Assembly (NCBI RefSeq): GCF_042427585.1
Contig: NZ_JBHMFC010000103.1
Location: 1-64,000, forward strand
DNA length: 64,000 nucleotides
Direction of reading: 5' to 3'
From: Pseudalgibacter ostreae
Lineage (GTDB): Bacteria; Bacteroidota; Bacteroidia; Flavobacteriales; Flavobacteriaceae
In this document: one piece after another, positions 9,085 through 18,101 of the stretch
Layout: the number at the start of each line of letters is the position of its first letter
Numbering within the stretch: the first letter of the stretch is position 1
Translations under genes and position numbers: made by a program
Notes under the pieces: generated by a model
Databases searched by the model: none
The model's input: only the letters and a program-made list of their open reading frames with translations
Told to the model about the DNA's origin: nothing

Positions 9085-10656
9085 TTATGATATTAACGGA
9101 AGCCTTATAGTAAAGGTACTTCCTTTTTCAATTTCACTTTCTACTGTTATATAACCCTGATGGTCTTCTACTATTCTTTTAACGTATGACAAGCCTAAGC
9201 CGTGTCCCTTAACGTTATGGATGTTTCCAGAGTGTTCTCTATAAAACTTTTCGAACACCCGTTTTTGGGCAGCTTTACTCATACCGCCTCCATGATCTTT
9301 AATTTTCAATAAAATCTCTGTTCCTATATTTTCTGTACGCACTTCTATTTTAGGGGCATTTGGTGAATACTTTATGGCATTATCCAATACATTTACAATA
9401 ACGTTGGTAAAGTGCGTATCATTGGCCAAAACAGTATCTCTCTCTGCATTAAGGAACGTTTTTATTGCCCCTTGTCTATCTTCAATAATCAATTCCACAT
9501 GTGCGATAGCCTCTTCAATAAGCTCATGCAATTCTACTTTATCTTTACTGATATTGAGCTCGTTTTTTTCTAGTTTAGATATTCTCAATACATTTTCTAC
9601 CTGAGCATGCATTCTTTTATTCTCATCTTTAATCATGCTTAAATACCTTAGCACCTTCTCCTTATCATCTATAACTTTCGGGTTCCTTATAGCGTCTAAA
9701 GCTAGGTTAATGGTTGCAATAGGGGTTTTAAACTCATGCGTCATATTATTGATGAAATCTGTTTTTATTTCAGCAATTTTACGTTGTTTTACCAGTTGAT
9801 AAAGGGCGCTTGTATAAGCGATAACGATAATGGATGTAAAAACAATAGATAACACAATCATTCCTATTATTGAGGATAAAATAAACCTTTTATCCTTAGG
9901 GAAATTCACTAACAACCTATAGATACTCTGATTGTTTTCATCGTAAAACATAGGGACACTAAAGGTGGACTCATCATTATCAAAGCCATCACTGTGTACT
10001 TTGGTTGCCAAATCTTTACTGTAAATCGCAAATTCAAAATCGATATCGATATCAGATTCTGCAAGTTTTTGGGCTAGCAAAAACTGAATTTCTTCACTAG
10101 AAACACGTTTATGTATAGGCTTTATTTTTAAAAGGGCTTTAAAATTCTTTTCAAAGCTCAATTTTTGCGCCTCCATTAAACGACCATCGTTAAGAATGTT
10201 CAGTATAGGGGTTTGATCTATGTTTTTTTCTGAAAATTCAATGTTTTTGTAGATTTCGGTTTTAGAACTACTCATAATGTTCTTAAAGTCTACACTATCT
10301 AAACCAATGTCAAAGAGCGATGAAGATAATTTATAATTTTCTTCTAAAACACCATTTTTATAAATCAACGTTTCTTTTGTATTGTTGTTTTGTTGGTATA
10401 TAAACAACTGAGAAACCGCAACGGAATCTACGTCCTTTTTATCTTTTACCAAATTCTGAAACTCTTGGTAATAGGATGTCAATTCATCTTTTTCAATCCT
10501 ATTTGACACATAAATTAAAGCTGTTTTTACATTGTGATTAAAACGTTCATCCGAATTTTTAACAGCATTATTAATATAATAGGTTTGAACAAATATAATT
10601 CCAATGAGCGATAAACTCATGAGAATCACCAACAATACAAATATTTTTTTGCTCAT
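9085..10656 (-). CDS. Sensor histidine kinase
   Basis: A 523-residue membrane kinase, partner of the downstream response regulator. A membrane helix at about 5-25 and another near 263-285 enclose a periplasmic sensor region of about 235 residues with no recognisable PAS or Cache motif. The HisKA domain has MTHEFKTP with phospho-acceptor His at about 307. The HATPase domain shows the N box (VIVNVLDNAIKYSP), the DHGGGMS motif and the KGHGLGLSYV motif. The overall plan resembles Bacteroides RprX. The signal sensed is unknown. The ATG lies four bases from a -7 box, suggesting a leaderless transcript. Confidence 0.92.
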   Translation of the reverse strand: MSKKIFVLLVILMSLSLIGIIFVQTYYINNAVKNSDERFNHNVKTALIYVSNRIEKDELTSYYQEFQNLVKDKKDVDSVAVSQLFIYQQNNNTKETLIYKNGVLEENYKLSSSLFDIGLDSVDFKNIMSSSKTEIYKNIEFSEKNIDQTPILNILNDGRLMEAQKLSFEKNFKALLKIKPIHKRVSSEEIQFLLAQKLAESDIDIDFEFAIYSKDLATKVHSDGFDNDESTFSVPMFYDENNQSIYRLLVNFPKDKRFILSSIIGMIVLSIVFTSIIVIAYTSALYQLVKQRKIAEIKTDFINNMTHEFKTPIATINLALDAIRNPKVIDDKEKVLRYLSMIKDENKRMHAQVENVLRISKLEKNELNISKDKVELHELIEEAIAHVELIIEDRQGAIKTFLNAERDTVLANDTHFTNVIVNVLDNAIKYSPNAPKIEVRTENIGTEILLKIKDHGGGMSKAAQKRVFEKFYREHSGNIHNVKGHGLGLSYVKRIVEDHQGYITVESEIEKGSTFTIRLPLIS

Positions 10657-10660
10657 TGTT

Positions 10661-10668
10661 CAAATTTA
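10661..10668 (-). promoter_or_regulatory. -7 box TAAATTTG for the two-component operon
   Basis: A perfect TAnnTTTG on the minus strand, separated from the kinase ATG (10656) by only four bases. It abuts the repeat array described at 10666-10736. Confidence 0.5.
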
Positions 10669-10736
10669 ACATTTTAACATTTAGAGTTATGGGCATTTAA
10701 CCTTACATTAACAAAAATGTTAAAATTTAGAGTTTA
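10666..10736 (-). promoter_or_regulatory. Candidate operator: GTTAA repeat array
   Basis: Read on the plus strand, TTAAC occurs at 10666, 10674, 10697 and 10708, the first two as a tandem TTAACATT repeat. A longer near-identical direct repeat, TTAACATTTAGAGTT at 10674-10688 and TTAAAATTTAGAGTT at 10720-10734 (14 of 15 match), is also present. The array lies just upstream of the -7 box of the kinase/regulator operon. OmpR-family regulators bind direct repeats and often control their own operon, so autoregulation is a reasonable inference. Binding is untested. Confidence 0.45.
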
Positions 10737-11321
10737 TTTTATTTTCTCGAGAATTTGCCCATGCACCTCAAGCACTTGCATTTTTATCTTTTCAAAATCA
10801 ATATTTTCAATAACATAATGCGATAGCTCTACTTTTTTATCATCATTCCATTGATTTGCCATAATAGCTTCAATCTTTTCCACTGTGGTATTATCTCTAC
10901 TTAGCAATCTTTTAATCTTTAAATCTTTTGGAGCTACTACGGTAATAATAACATCGCAAAGCGTATACCCTCCATTTTCAAATAAAATAGCCACCTCTTT
11001 AATCACATAGGGAGCCTTTTGCTTTGATGTCCATTTTTCGAAATGTTTGGCCACTCTTGGATGTACAATAGCGTTCATTTTCTTTAAATACGCCTTATCC
11101 TTAAAAATAATATCCGCTAAAAAAGAGCGATTGAGCCCTTGGTCATTATAAGCTTGCTCACCAAAAAGCGCAACAAGCTCTTGCTTTATCTCTTTGGAGC
11201 TTTGCATAAGTTTCTTTGCTTCTTCATCTGCAATATAAACAGGAACACCTAGTGCAGAAAACGCTCTTGCTACTGTGGTTTTCCCACTCCCTATACCGCC
11301 TGTTAATCCAACTATTATCAT
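10734..11321 (-). CDS. coaE: Dephospho-CoA kinase
   Basis: A 195-residue kinase catalysing the last step of CoA synthesis, phosphorylation of the 3'-hydroxyl of dephospho-CoA. The P-loop GLTGGIGSGKTT begins at residue 5. The family motifs Y-IADEEAK near 29-36, VHPRVAKHF near 86-94 and KEVAILFENG near 107-117 are all present. Length is normal. Its start overlaps the stop of the YbbR-like gene by four bases, so the pair are coupled. The CoA pathway is also represented by coaBC at 16884-18095. Confidence 0.95.
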   Translation of the reverse strand: MIIVGLTGGIGSGKTTVARAFSALGVPVYIADEEAKKLMQSSKEIKQELVALFGEQAYNDQGLNRSFLADIIFKDKAYLKKMNAIVHPRVAKHFEKWTSKQKAPYVIKEVAILFENGGYTLCDVIITVVAPKDLKIKRLLSRDNTTVEKIEAIMANQWNDDKKVELSHYVIENIDFEKIKMQVLEVHGQILEKIK

Positions 11322-12280
11322 TCTTTTATTATAAACTCAATGTGTTGCTGATGTATTTTTACATTTTTTACATTTTCTGGAGCTTTCACTACCTGAGGAA
11401 TTAGAAACGATTGTGTTTGAGTTAGTTTATTATAATCGCATTCCACTTTAAAATCCTTCGAACTGATGGTGTTAAAATTATTTAAACTGGTATAATAGGT
11501 AACATGAACAATTTTAGGGAAAAAATTTAAAGACAAGCCTTCAGGTACATTTACTAAATCGACAGGTACTTTTAAAGTTCCTTCTGTAAAACGTTCAACA
11601 TGGGCTTTTACTTTAACGGTTTCATTAGAAAATTTTAAACCTTGATTGTTTTTTGGTAATTTTAGTGATATGGCTTTATCAATATTTGTTTTCACTTCAT
11701 TTAACTTTAACACGTTGGTTTTAATATTTTTTATTTTAGAAACAAACTCTTTTGCTCCCACAACAGCTATAGAATCTGGCACTGTTTTAATACTATCAAA
11801 AACATCATAACCTGGGCTATACTTAATATCTGAGTCTAGTACAATTGGCACTTTTTTAACCATATTAACATCGTAACGAAAAACTAATGTATCGGGCTTT
11901 AAGTTCAACAACTCTACTTGATCTCCAAATTGGGTGTTTTTTAAATAGGCTTTAGACTTAAACCACACAAATTTGGAAGACGTTCTATAAACATCAGATT
12001 CAAAATCTATTGTAATGTTTGGTTTTTTTATATAATACTTAAGCCAACCAAACCCATAAGTTTTTAGTGTGATATGTAATACCCTATTAGAGTCGTTTAA
12101 AATAACAGCTTCTGGTGGCACATTTACTTTATGTATGTTAAAAGGAATGGTGTTGGTGTACTGTTTTGAAAGTTTCGAGAAAATTAAAATAATAAACGAT
12201 ATCAATAAAAAAAGCAAAAACACATTAATTCTTCTGCTCTTAAACCCCGCTATTATTTTAGACTTTAATATTTTTATCAT
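11318..12280 (-). CDS. YbbR-like (CdaR-type) protein
   Basis: A 320-residue protein with one N-terminal membrane helix (about 19-38, INVFLLFLLISFIILIF) and an outside region of YbbR-like beta domains, for example KVPIVLDSDIKYSPGY and SIAVVGAKEFVSKIKNIKT. In Firmicutes YbbR/CdaR regulates the diadenylate cyclase CdaA. No cyclase gene is adjacent here, so that role is not supported by context. It overlaps both neighbours by four bases, in the order GT2, YbbR-like, coaE, a setting I recall from other flavobacteria. Its function here is unknown. Confidence 0.8.
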   Translation of the reverse strand: MIKILKSKIIAGFKSRRINVFLLFLLISFIILIFSKLSKQYTNTIPFNIHKVNVPPEAVILNDSNRVLHITLKTYGFGWLKYYIKKPNITIDFESDVYRTSSKFVWFKSKAYLKNTQFGDQVELLNLKPDTLVFRYDVNMVKKVPIVLDSDIKYSPGYDVFDSIKTVPDSIAVVGAKEFVSKIKNIKTNVLKLNEVKTNIDKAISLKLPKNNQGLKFSNETVKVKAHVERFTEGTLKVPVDLVNVPEGLSLNFFPKIVHVTYYTSLNNFNTISSKDFKVECDYNKLTQTQSFLIPQVVKAPENVKNVKIHQQHIEFIIKE

Positions 12281-13284
12281 TGCTTTTTAAAAAATAATTT
12301 AGGAAAATAGCGTTCTGGATCTTTATTTAAGATGGCTATTGCCAAAGTAGATTTTATAAATCCATAGCCATAGCCTATAAACTGGAGGCTAATGGCAAAC
12401 AAAGATAACACTGCTACAACTAAGCGTTTAGACGTAAATAAAGCGAGTAAAAAAGCTACGATGAAATATAATAAATATAAGGCTAAAAAAACGTTTAAAC
12501 CAAAAAAAAACAATAGTACCGACATTACAAACCCTATACAAAAAAATGTTGGGAACCAATAGGTTATTTTTTTTGTTGTAGGATGCCATGTATTTAAAAT
12601 GGGACGAACCATTCCAAATTTATAGACTTGTGTATAAAATTTAGACCAAGAAATACGGCGTTTATGGTACACAAAAGCTTCTGGAATCAATTTAATCTTA
12701 AACCCTAAGTTTTTTAAACGAATAGAAAGGTCTGGATCTTCCCCGGGATGAATGGTACCAAATCCTTTTGATGCCAAAAAAGCTTCTTTTGAAATTCCCA
12801 TGTTAAAGCTTCTAGGTTCGAATGCGTTCACACTCTTTTTATTTCCTCTTATACCGCCAGTAGATATAAAAGAGGTCATAGCAAAATTAATAGCTTTTTG
12901 AATGTTTGAAAATGAAGGATGTGCCGCATCTGGGCCACCAAAACAATCCACATACACTTTGTTTAAGCTTTTAACAACTTCCTTTAAATAAAAACATGGA
13001 AGTAAACAATCACTATCTAAAATAATAAAATAATTACCCGTTGCTTTTTGCATGCCAAAGTTCCTAGAATCTCCTGGTCCAGAATTGGGTTTAAAATAAT
13101 AAGAAACATTTAAGCTTGTGCTAAATTGTTCGACAATAGCTTTTGACGAAATGGTAGACCCATCTTCCACTATTACTATTTCAAAAGGAACAACAGCATC
13201 CATTGCCCTAAAGCTCTGTAAAAGCTCTTGTATTTCGTCTGGACGATTGAATACGGGAATAATAAATGAGAATTCTAACTGCAT
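12277..13284 (-). CDS. Membrane-anchored GT2 glycosyltransferase
   Basis: A 335-residue glycosyltransferase of family 2. The GT-A domain has FSFIIPVFNRPDE at the N-terminus, IVEDGST near residues 38-44, and the metal site ILDSDCLLP near 89. A HPGEDPDLSIRLKN motif follows near 179-192. At least two hydrophobic helices at about 245-300 anchor the C-terminus in the inner membrane. It overlaps the YbbR-like gene by four bases. Substrate cannot be told; a role in surface polysaccharide or glycolipid synthesis is inferred from the family. Confidence 0.88.
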   Translation of the reverse strand: MQLEFSFIIPVFNRPDEIQELLQSFRAMDAVVPFEIVIVEDGSTISSKAIVEQFSTSLNVSYYFKPNSGPGDSRNFGMQKATGNYFIILDSDCLLPCFYLKEVVKSLNKVYVDCFGGPDAAHPSFSNIQKAINFAMTSFISTGGIRGNKKSVNAFEPRSFNMGISKEAFLASKGFGTIHPGEDPDLSIRLKNLGFKIKLIPEAFVYHKRRISWSKFYTQVYKFGMVRPILNTWHPTTKKITYWFPTFFCIGFVMSVLLFFFGLNVFLALYLLYFIVAFLLALFTSKRLVVAVLSLFAISLQFIGYGYGFIKSTLAIAILNKDPERYFPKLFFKKQ

Positions 13285-13298
13285 ATTACAAATGTAAC

Positions 13299-13326
13299 AA
13301 AAAAGCCACCGTTTTATGGGTGGCTC
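13299..13326 (-). terminator. Intrinsic terminator after fabI
   Basis: On the minus strand a hairpin with arms GCCACC (complement of 13319-13324) and GGTGGC (complement of 13305-13310) runs into a T6 tract at 13304-13299. It separates fabI from the downstream GT2 gene, which therefore needs its own promoter or read-through. Confidence 0.8.
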
Positions 13327-13348
13327 ACTTACTGTATAAAATAAAAAA

Positions 13349-14167
13349 CTACTTTTCGTTCATAAAGGTTTCCATTATGGCACTACTTACGCCCATGTTG
13401 CTAAAGCCACCGTCATGAAATAGGTTTTGTAATGTAACACGTTTAGTCAAGTCACTAAACAAAGATATAGTGTAATTAGCACAATCTAAAGCTGTTGCAT
13501 TACCAAGTGGAGACATTTTATCGGCATAAGCAATAAAACCATCAAAACCTTTTACGCCACTACCTGCAGTAGTTGGCGTAGGAGATTGCGAAATGGTATT
13601 GACTCTCACCTTTTTATCTCTTCCAAAGAAATAGCCAAAACTACGGGCTACACTTTCCAAATAAGCCTTATTATCTGCCATATCATTGTAATCTGGGAAT
13701 ACACGTTGTGCTGCCATATAAGACAAAGCTACAATACTTCCCCATTCGTTCATCGCATCGGCTTTATAAAGCGTTTGCATTACTTTATGAAAGGACATAG
13801 CAGAAACATCTGTTCCTTTCTGTGTAAAGTCATAATTTTGATTGGTATAATGGTTGCCTTTTCTAACGTTAATGGACATGCCGATAGAATGTAATACGAA
13901 ATCGATTTTTCCACCTAGAATTTCCATAGATTTCTCTACTAAATTTTCCAAGTCTTCTATAGAAGTCGCATCAGCAGGAATAATTTGAGAACCCGTTTTT
14001 TCGGCAAGCTCGTTAATTTGGCCCATTCTCATAGCTACTGGCGCATTTGTTAATACAAATGTTCCACCTTCTTCATGAACGCGCTCTGCCGTTTTCCAGG
14101 CAATAGAATTGGAGTCCAATGCTCCAAAAATAATTCCCTTTTTTCCTTTTAGTAAATTGTATGACAT
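13349..14167 (-). CDS. fabI: Enoyl-[acyl-carrier-protein] reductase (NADH)
   Basis: A 272-residue short-chain dehydrogenase that reduces enoyl-ACP in the last step of each fatty-acid elongation round. The N-terminal cofactor site reads FGALDSNSIAW. The HSIGMS segment is near 92, and the FabI catalytic pair is visible as Tyr160 and Lys167 in PDYNDMADNK, the six-residue spacing typical of FabI. The C-terminal LFHDGGFSNMG is also typical. A TAAATTTG box lies upstream at 14237-14244 and a terminator downstream, so it is probably transcribed alone. FabI is the target of triclosan-type inhibitors. Confidence 0.95.
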   Translation of the reverse strand: MSYNLLKGKKGIIFGALDSNSIAWKTAERVHEEGGTFVLTNAPVAMRMGQINELAEKTGSQIIPADATSIEDLENLVEKSMEILGGKIDFVLHSIGMSINVRKGNHYTNQNYDFTQKGTDVSAMSFHKVMQTLYKADAMNEWGSIVALSYMAAQRVFPDYNDMADNKAYLESVARSFGYFFGRDKKVRVNTISQSPTPTTAGSGVKGFDGFIAYADKMSPLGNATALDCANYTISLFSDLTKRVTLQNLFHDGGFSNMGVSSAIMETFMNEK

Positions 14168-14236
14168 ATCAATTGTTATTTATTTATAAGCGTAATAATG
14201 GTTTATTATATTATATAGTTGTAATCTTATTTCGGG

Positions 14237-14244
14237 CAAATTTA
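14237..14244 (-). promoter_or_regulatory. -7 box TAAATTTG for fabI
   Basis: Perfect TAnnTTTG on the minus strand, 69 bases before the fabI ATG and in the gap between recN and fabI. No convincing -33 TTG at the usual spacing. Confidence 0.45.
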
Positions 14245-14275
14245 GAAAACTTTAACCGTTAAATTTAAATTTTTT

Positions 14276-15928
14276 TCAATTTAGCAATTCTTTAGCATGT
14301 GCAATAGCGGAATCAGACATTTCTACCCCCCCTAACATTTGGGCAATTTCCACTATACGTTCCTCTTTATTCAACTTCACCAAATTGGTTCTGGTTACCT
14401 CTGCCACATCTTCTTTATACACCTTATAATGCCAATGGCCTTTAGCTGCAATTTGCGGTAAATGTGTAATTGAAAACACCTGCATCGTTTCGCTCATTTG
14501 AAGCATAATATCGCCCATTTTGTTAGATATTTCTCCTGAAACACCTGTATCAATTTCATCGAACATAATAGTGGGAAGTTGCATATACTTTGAAAGAATG
14601 GATTTTATTGCCAACATAATCCTTGATAACTCCCCTCCTGATGCCGCTTTTTTAAGCTCATTAAATTCTCCACCTTTATTGGCCGAAAACAGAAAAGACA
14701 ATTCATCTTTTCCATTAAGCAAGAAGTCTGCACTTGGCACCAAATCTATTTTGAATTGCGCATTGGGCATTCCAAGTCCCATTAAAGCGTTTTTTAGTTG
14801 TTGAGATAGGTCTGGTATGGCTTTAGAGCGCTTATCGTGGATGGTTTTAGAAATCGCATTTAAAATCTCAGACTTTTTGTCGATTTCTGTTTGTTTTTCC
14901 TCAATGGAGGCATCTAAATTTTCGGTTATGGCTACTTTTTCTTCTAAATCATTTTTTATTTCAATCAATTCTAAAACATTATTTACAGCATGTTTATGCA
15001 TTAAGTTATTGATGGTTTGCAACTTAGCATTAACAATCTCTAAACGCTTGGGGTCTGCTTCCAAACTATCCTGAAGCACATCCAACTCTCCAAATACATC
15101 GTCCATTTCTATAAGGCTACTTTGCACCCTTTGGAACAAATCGTCATACTTAAACGAGAAATCCTTTAGTTTTTGGAGGTTGTTTTTCAACTCGGTCAAT
15201 GTAGATAGCACACCTATTTGATCATCATTCATCAATTGATACGACGACGACAATTTTTCTTTAATAGCTTCTACATTATTTAACGTTTCATGCTCCGCCT
15301 CAAGCTCTTCCAATTCACCATCAACCAAATTAGCCTCTATCAATTCATTGAGCAAAAACGCATTGTAATCATATTCTTTAATAGCTTCCGCTTTTGAATC
15401 TAAAAGTCTTTTAAGCTCTTTTTGAGTGGTTCTGTACCCTTTTAATTCGGTTTTATAATTAAAAATTGTGTTTTCATTATCTGCCAGAGCATCGATAATT
15501 TGAAATTGAAAATCATGACTTACCACTTGTAAGGTTTGATGTTGAGAATGTATATCAATCAAACGCTCGCCCAAAAGCTGCAAACTGCTTAATTTAACAG
15601 GAGAATCATTTACAAAAGCTCTAGATTTTCCCGAAGGTAGAATTTCACGCCGAATAATTGTTTGGTTTTCATAATCTAAGTCTTCAGCATTAAAAAGCGC
15701 TTTAAGATTGTAATTTTCGATATGGAAAACAGCTTCTATAATGCATTTTGAAGTTGTATCTTTTAAACTACTTAAATCGGCTCGTTTACCTAAAATTAAA
15801 GATAGGCCTCCTAATAAAATAGATTTTCCAGCACCGGTTTCTCCAGTAATAATAGACAACCCATTCTTAAAATCCACTTGAAGGCTATCGATTAGAGCGT
15901 AATTTTTTATAGATAATGAGGTAAGCAT
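14276..15928 (-). CDS. recN: DNA repair protein RecN
   Basis: A 550-residue SMC-like ATPase that gathers broken DNA ends for recombinational repair. Walker A GETGAGKS is at residues 29-36, a long central coiled coil covers about 150-370, the ABC signature AASGGELSRIM lies near 425, and Walker B IMFDEIDTGVSGE follows. Length matches RecN. It is the last gene of a minus-strand run with bamD, rpoZ, coaBC and the DUF4835 gene, 75 bases after the latter. No LexA-type site was recognised upstream. Confidence 0.95.
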   Translation of the reverse strand: MLTSLSIKNYALIDSLQVDFKNGLSIITGETGAGKSILLGGLSLILGKRADLSSLKDTTSKCIIEAVFHIENYNLKALFNAEDLDYENQTIIRREILPSGKSRAFVNDSPVKLSSLQLLGERLIDIHSQHQTLQVVSHDFQFQIIDALADNENTIFNYKTELKGYRTTQKELKRLLDSKAEAIKEYDYNAFLLNELIEANLVDGELEELEAEHETLNNVEAIKEKLSSSYQLMNDDQIGVLSTLTELKNNLQKLKDFSFKYDDLFQRVQSSLIEMDDVFGELDVLQDSLEADPKRLEIVNAKLQTINNLMHKHAVNNVLELIEIKNDLEEKVAITENLDASIEEKQTEIDKKSEILNAISKTIHDKRSKAIPDLSQQLKNALMGLGMPNAQFKIDLVPSADFLLNGKDELSFLFSANKGGEFNELKKAASGGELSRIMLAIKSILSKYMQLPTIMFDEIDTGVSGEISNKMGDIMLQMSETMQVFSITHLPQIAAKGHWHYKVYKEDVAEVTRTNLVKLNKEERIVEIAQMLGGVEMSDSAIAHAKELLN

Positions 15929-16003
15929 TTTTTGATTTAGTTTTCAGTAATTAGTCGGAGTTCTCCATTAGCAGTATGCTGTTGGTTGTGAATATTTTAG
16001 TTT

Positions 16004-16891
16004 TTAAAACTTGATGTTTCGCCATTTTGCAGAGTGCATAGGCGCTACTTTTTGTAAATTATCTTTAACAGCAGCAATATTTACATTAGGGCCATCAGAA
16101 AAAATCTGTTCAATTTCATCGGCTTTGGCATCAAAAAAGGATCGTAATAATATAGAGTTGGGCCTACGGCTGTTCATGGCTACAAATTGATTTAAAACAG
16201 ATGCAATTTGTTCTTTACCTTCTTTAGCATCTCCCCCCATAACGTCCAGTCCTTCACGGTGGTAATTATACATAACGCTCCTAAATTCCTTAAAGGTTGA
16301 TGATAGCAAATTATCAATTAGCGCAAATCTACTCTGCAAACCATCTTCCAATTTCCATCCTTTATAATTTTCTTGTTGGGAATAGTTAACGATTGTTTGG
16401 GCTTGTTTAAAATATGGGTCGCCACCATTTATACTAAAAGTATCGGCATCTAGACCTAAAACCATATAAACGTGAAATGCGATAACAGAAACCAAATTAG
16501 ACTCAAATTGATTTGCATTAAAAATCAAGTTTTGAAACTCTAAATATCTAAATGAAAAGTCTTTATCATTTATATTATATATGGGCGTGGAATAAGACGA
16601 ACCAAACACAGGTCGCGTAGATTGTACTTGAAGCGATCCTGAAAAAGACTCACCACTGTACTCTGTAATGCTAATGACCATATTACAGTTGATACGCTCT
16701 TGGGCAGCAAATGTTCTGTTGGTCCATTTGGTGGTGTTTAAAAACTCATTCAGTTGCTTTTCCAAAGTTTTAAAAACTTGCACATTTTCATCACCTGTCT
16801 GGCGTGCATTCACTACTACATTCCCATTTAATTCTTGCGAATAACTATGGACATTGATACAAACCAATAAGAGTATTAAAATATTACGCAT
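16004..16891 (-). CDS. DUF4835 secreted protein
   Basis: A 295-residue protein with a Sec signal peptide (MRNILILLLVCINVHSYSQ) and no other membrane segment. Segments such as SAFHVYMVLGLDADTFS (approximate) and RFALIDNLLSSTFKEFR correspond to DUF4835, a Bacteroidota family almost always found beside coaBC. Its start overlaps the coaBC stop by eight bases. The function is unknown; periplasmic or outer-membrane location follows from the signal peptide. The conserved neighbourhood with bamD hints at envelope assembly, but that is inference. Confidence 0.85.
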   Translation of the reverse strand: MRNILILLLVCINVHSYSQELNGNVVVNARQTGDENVQVFKTLEKQLNEFLNTTKWTNRTFAAQERINCNMVISITEYSGESFSGSLQVQSTRPVFGSSYSTPIYNINDKDFSFRYLEFQNLIFNANQFESNLVSVIAFHVYMVLGLDADTFSINGGDPYFKQAQTIVNYSQQENYKGWKLEDGLQSRFALIDNLLSSTFKEFRSVMYNYHREGLDVMGGDAKEGKEQIASVLNQFVAMNSRRPNSILLRSFFDAKADEIEQIFSDGPNVNIAAVKDNLQKVAPMHSAKWRNIKF

Positions 16892-18095
16892 GTATGTGTT
16901 TTATAATAACATTCCACAAATCTTCGGCCACCTCAGTTTTAGACTTTAATGGATGTTCTGTTATATGCTCTTCTGCATCAATAAAAGTTACTTTATTGGT
17001 TTCTGTTTTAAAACCCGCACCTTTATCATTTAACGAATTTAACACAATTAAATCTAAATTCTTGTTTTTTAATTTCCCTTTTGCATTTTCAATTTCATTG
17101 TTGGTCTCTAAAGCAAAACCGACTAAATACTGCTTGTTTTTTATACGTCCTAAAGACGCTAGAATATCTTGGGTTTTCTCTAACTCCAAGGTTAAGACAG
17201 GTTCTTTCTTTTTTATTTTTTGAGCGGCTACTGCTTTAGGTCTAAAATCGGCTACTGCTGCCGAGAGTATCGCTATATCGCAATTCCCAAAGTGTTTATG
17301 TACTGCTTCATACATATCTTGTGCGCTAATCACAGGAGTTACATCGATAAGATTATGGGTAACTTTTTGATGCGTTGGCCCTGAAATCAGAAAAACTTCG
17401 GCACCCAGGTTCGCTGCAACTTTAGCGATTTCAAACCCCATTTTCCCACTAGAATGATTTCCAATAAAACGTACGGGATCTATAGCCTCATAAGTAGGGC
17501 CAGCTGTAATAACTACTTTTTTTCCTCGAAGGGGAAGTTTGCCTAAAATATCCTGTTCTAAAAACGCAAAAATAGCTTCGGGTTCTGCCATACGACCTTC
17601 ACCAATTAACCCACTGGCCAGCTCGCCGCTAGTTGCAGGAATCATGATATTGCCATAATCTTTAAGAATGTTCAAAGAATTAATGGTGCTCTCGTGTTTA
17701 TACATGTCTAAATCCATCGCAGGTGCGAAGTACACAGGACATTTTGCAGAAAGATAAACAGCCATAAGTAGATTATCGCAAGTACCCTGTGCCATTTTGG
17801 ACAAAGTATTAGCTGTGGCTGGTGCAATAACGAAAAAATCGGCCCATAGCCCTAAATCTACATGGTTATTCCATGTAGCGTCACCCTCATCTTTATTTAC
17901 AAAAGATGAATAGACCGGGTTTTTAGAAAGTGTGGATAAGGTTAAAGGGGTGATAAATGCTTTCGCAGTTGGCGTCATGACAACTTTTACATGAGCGCCT
18001 GCCTTTATAAACAATCTTACTAGTGAAGCTGTTTTATAAGCGGCAATACCAGCAGTTATGCCCAATAGTATATTTTTGCCGCTTATTATACTCAT
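16884..18095 (-). CDS. coaBC: Bifunctional CoaBC (PPC decarboxylase / PPC synthetase)
   Basis: A 403-residue enzyme joining phosphopantothenate with cysteine (C-terminal CoaB) and decarboxylating the product (N-terminal CoaC flavoprotein). CoaC residues include LGITAGIAAYK at about 11-21, catalytic His78 in NHVDLG and FAPAMD at 123-128. The segment aligned with the flexible-flap cysteine of E. coli reads LASGLIGEGRM, with Ser161 where E. coli has Cys; other bacteria also vary here. CoaB starts near residue 190 with VVITAGPTYEAIDPVRF and the SSGKMG motif. The gene overlaps DUF4835 and lies six bases after rpoZ. Confidence 0.94.
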   Translation of the reverse strand: MSIISGKNILLGITAGIAAYKTASLVRLFIKAGAHVKVVMTPTAKAFITPLTLSTLSKNPVYSSFVNKDEGDATWNNHVDLGLWADFFVIAPATANTLSKMAQGTCDNLLMAVYLSAKCPVYFAPAMDLDMYKHESTINSLNILKDYGNIMIPATSGELASGLIGEGRMAEPEAIFAFLEQDILGKLPLRGKKVVITAGPTYEAIDPVRFIGNHSSGKMGFEIAKVAANLGAEVFLISGPTHQKVTHNLIDVTPVISAQDMYEAVHKHFGNCDIAILSAAVADFRPKAVAAQKIKKKEPVLTLELEKTQDILASLGRIKNKQYLVGFALETNNEIENAKGKLKNKNLDLIVLNSLNDKGAGFKTETNKVTFIDAEEHITEHPLKSKTEVAEDLWNVIIKHIHA

Positions 18096-18101
18096 TAGAA
18101 A

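Noticed and set aside
17931..17939. TGTGGATAA, a perfect DnaA-box complement.
   Set aside because: It is single and inside coaBC coding sequence, with no cluster around it; the origin of replication is not indicated here or beside dnaA.
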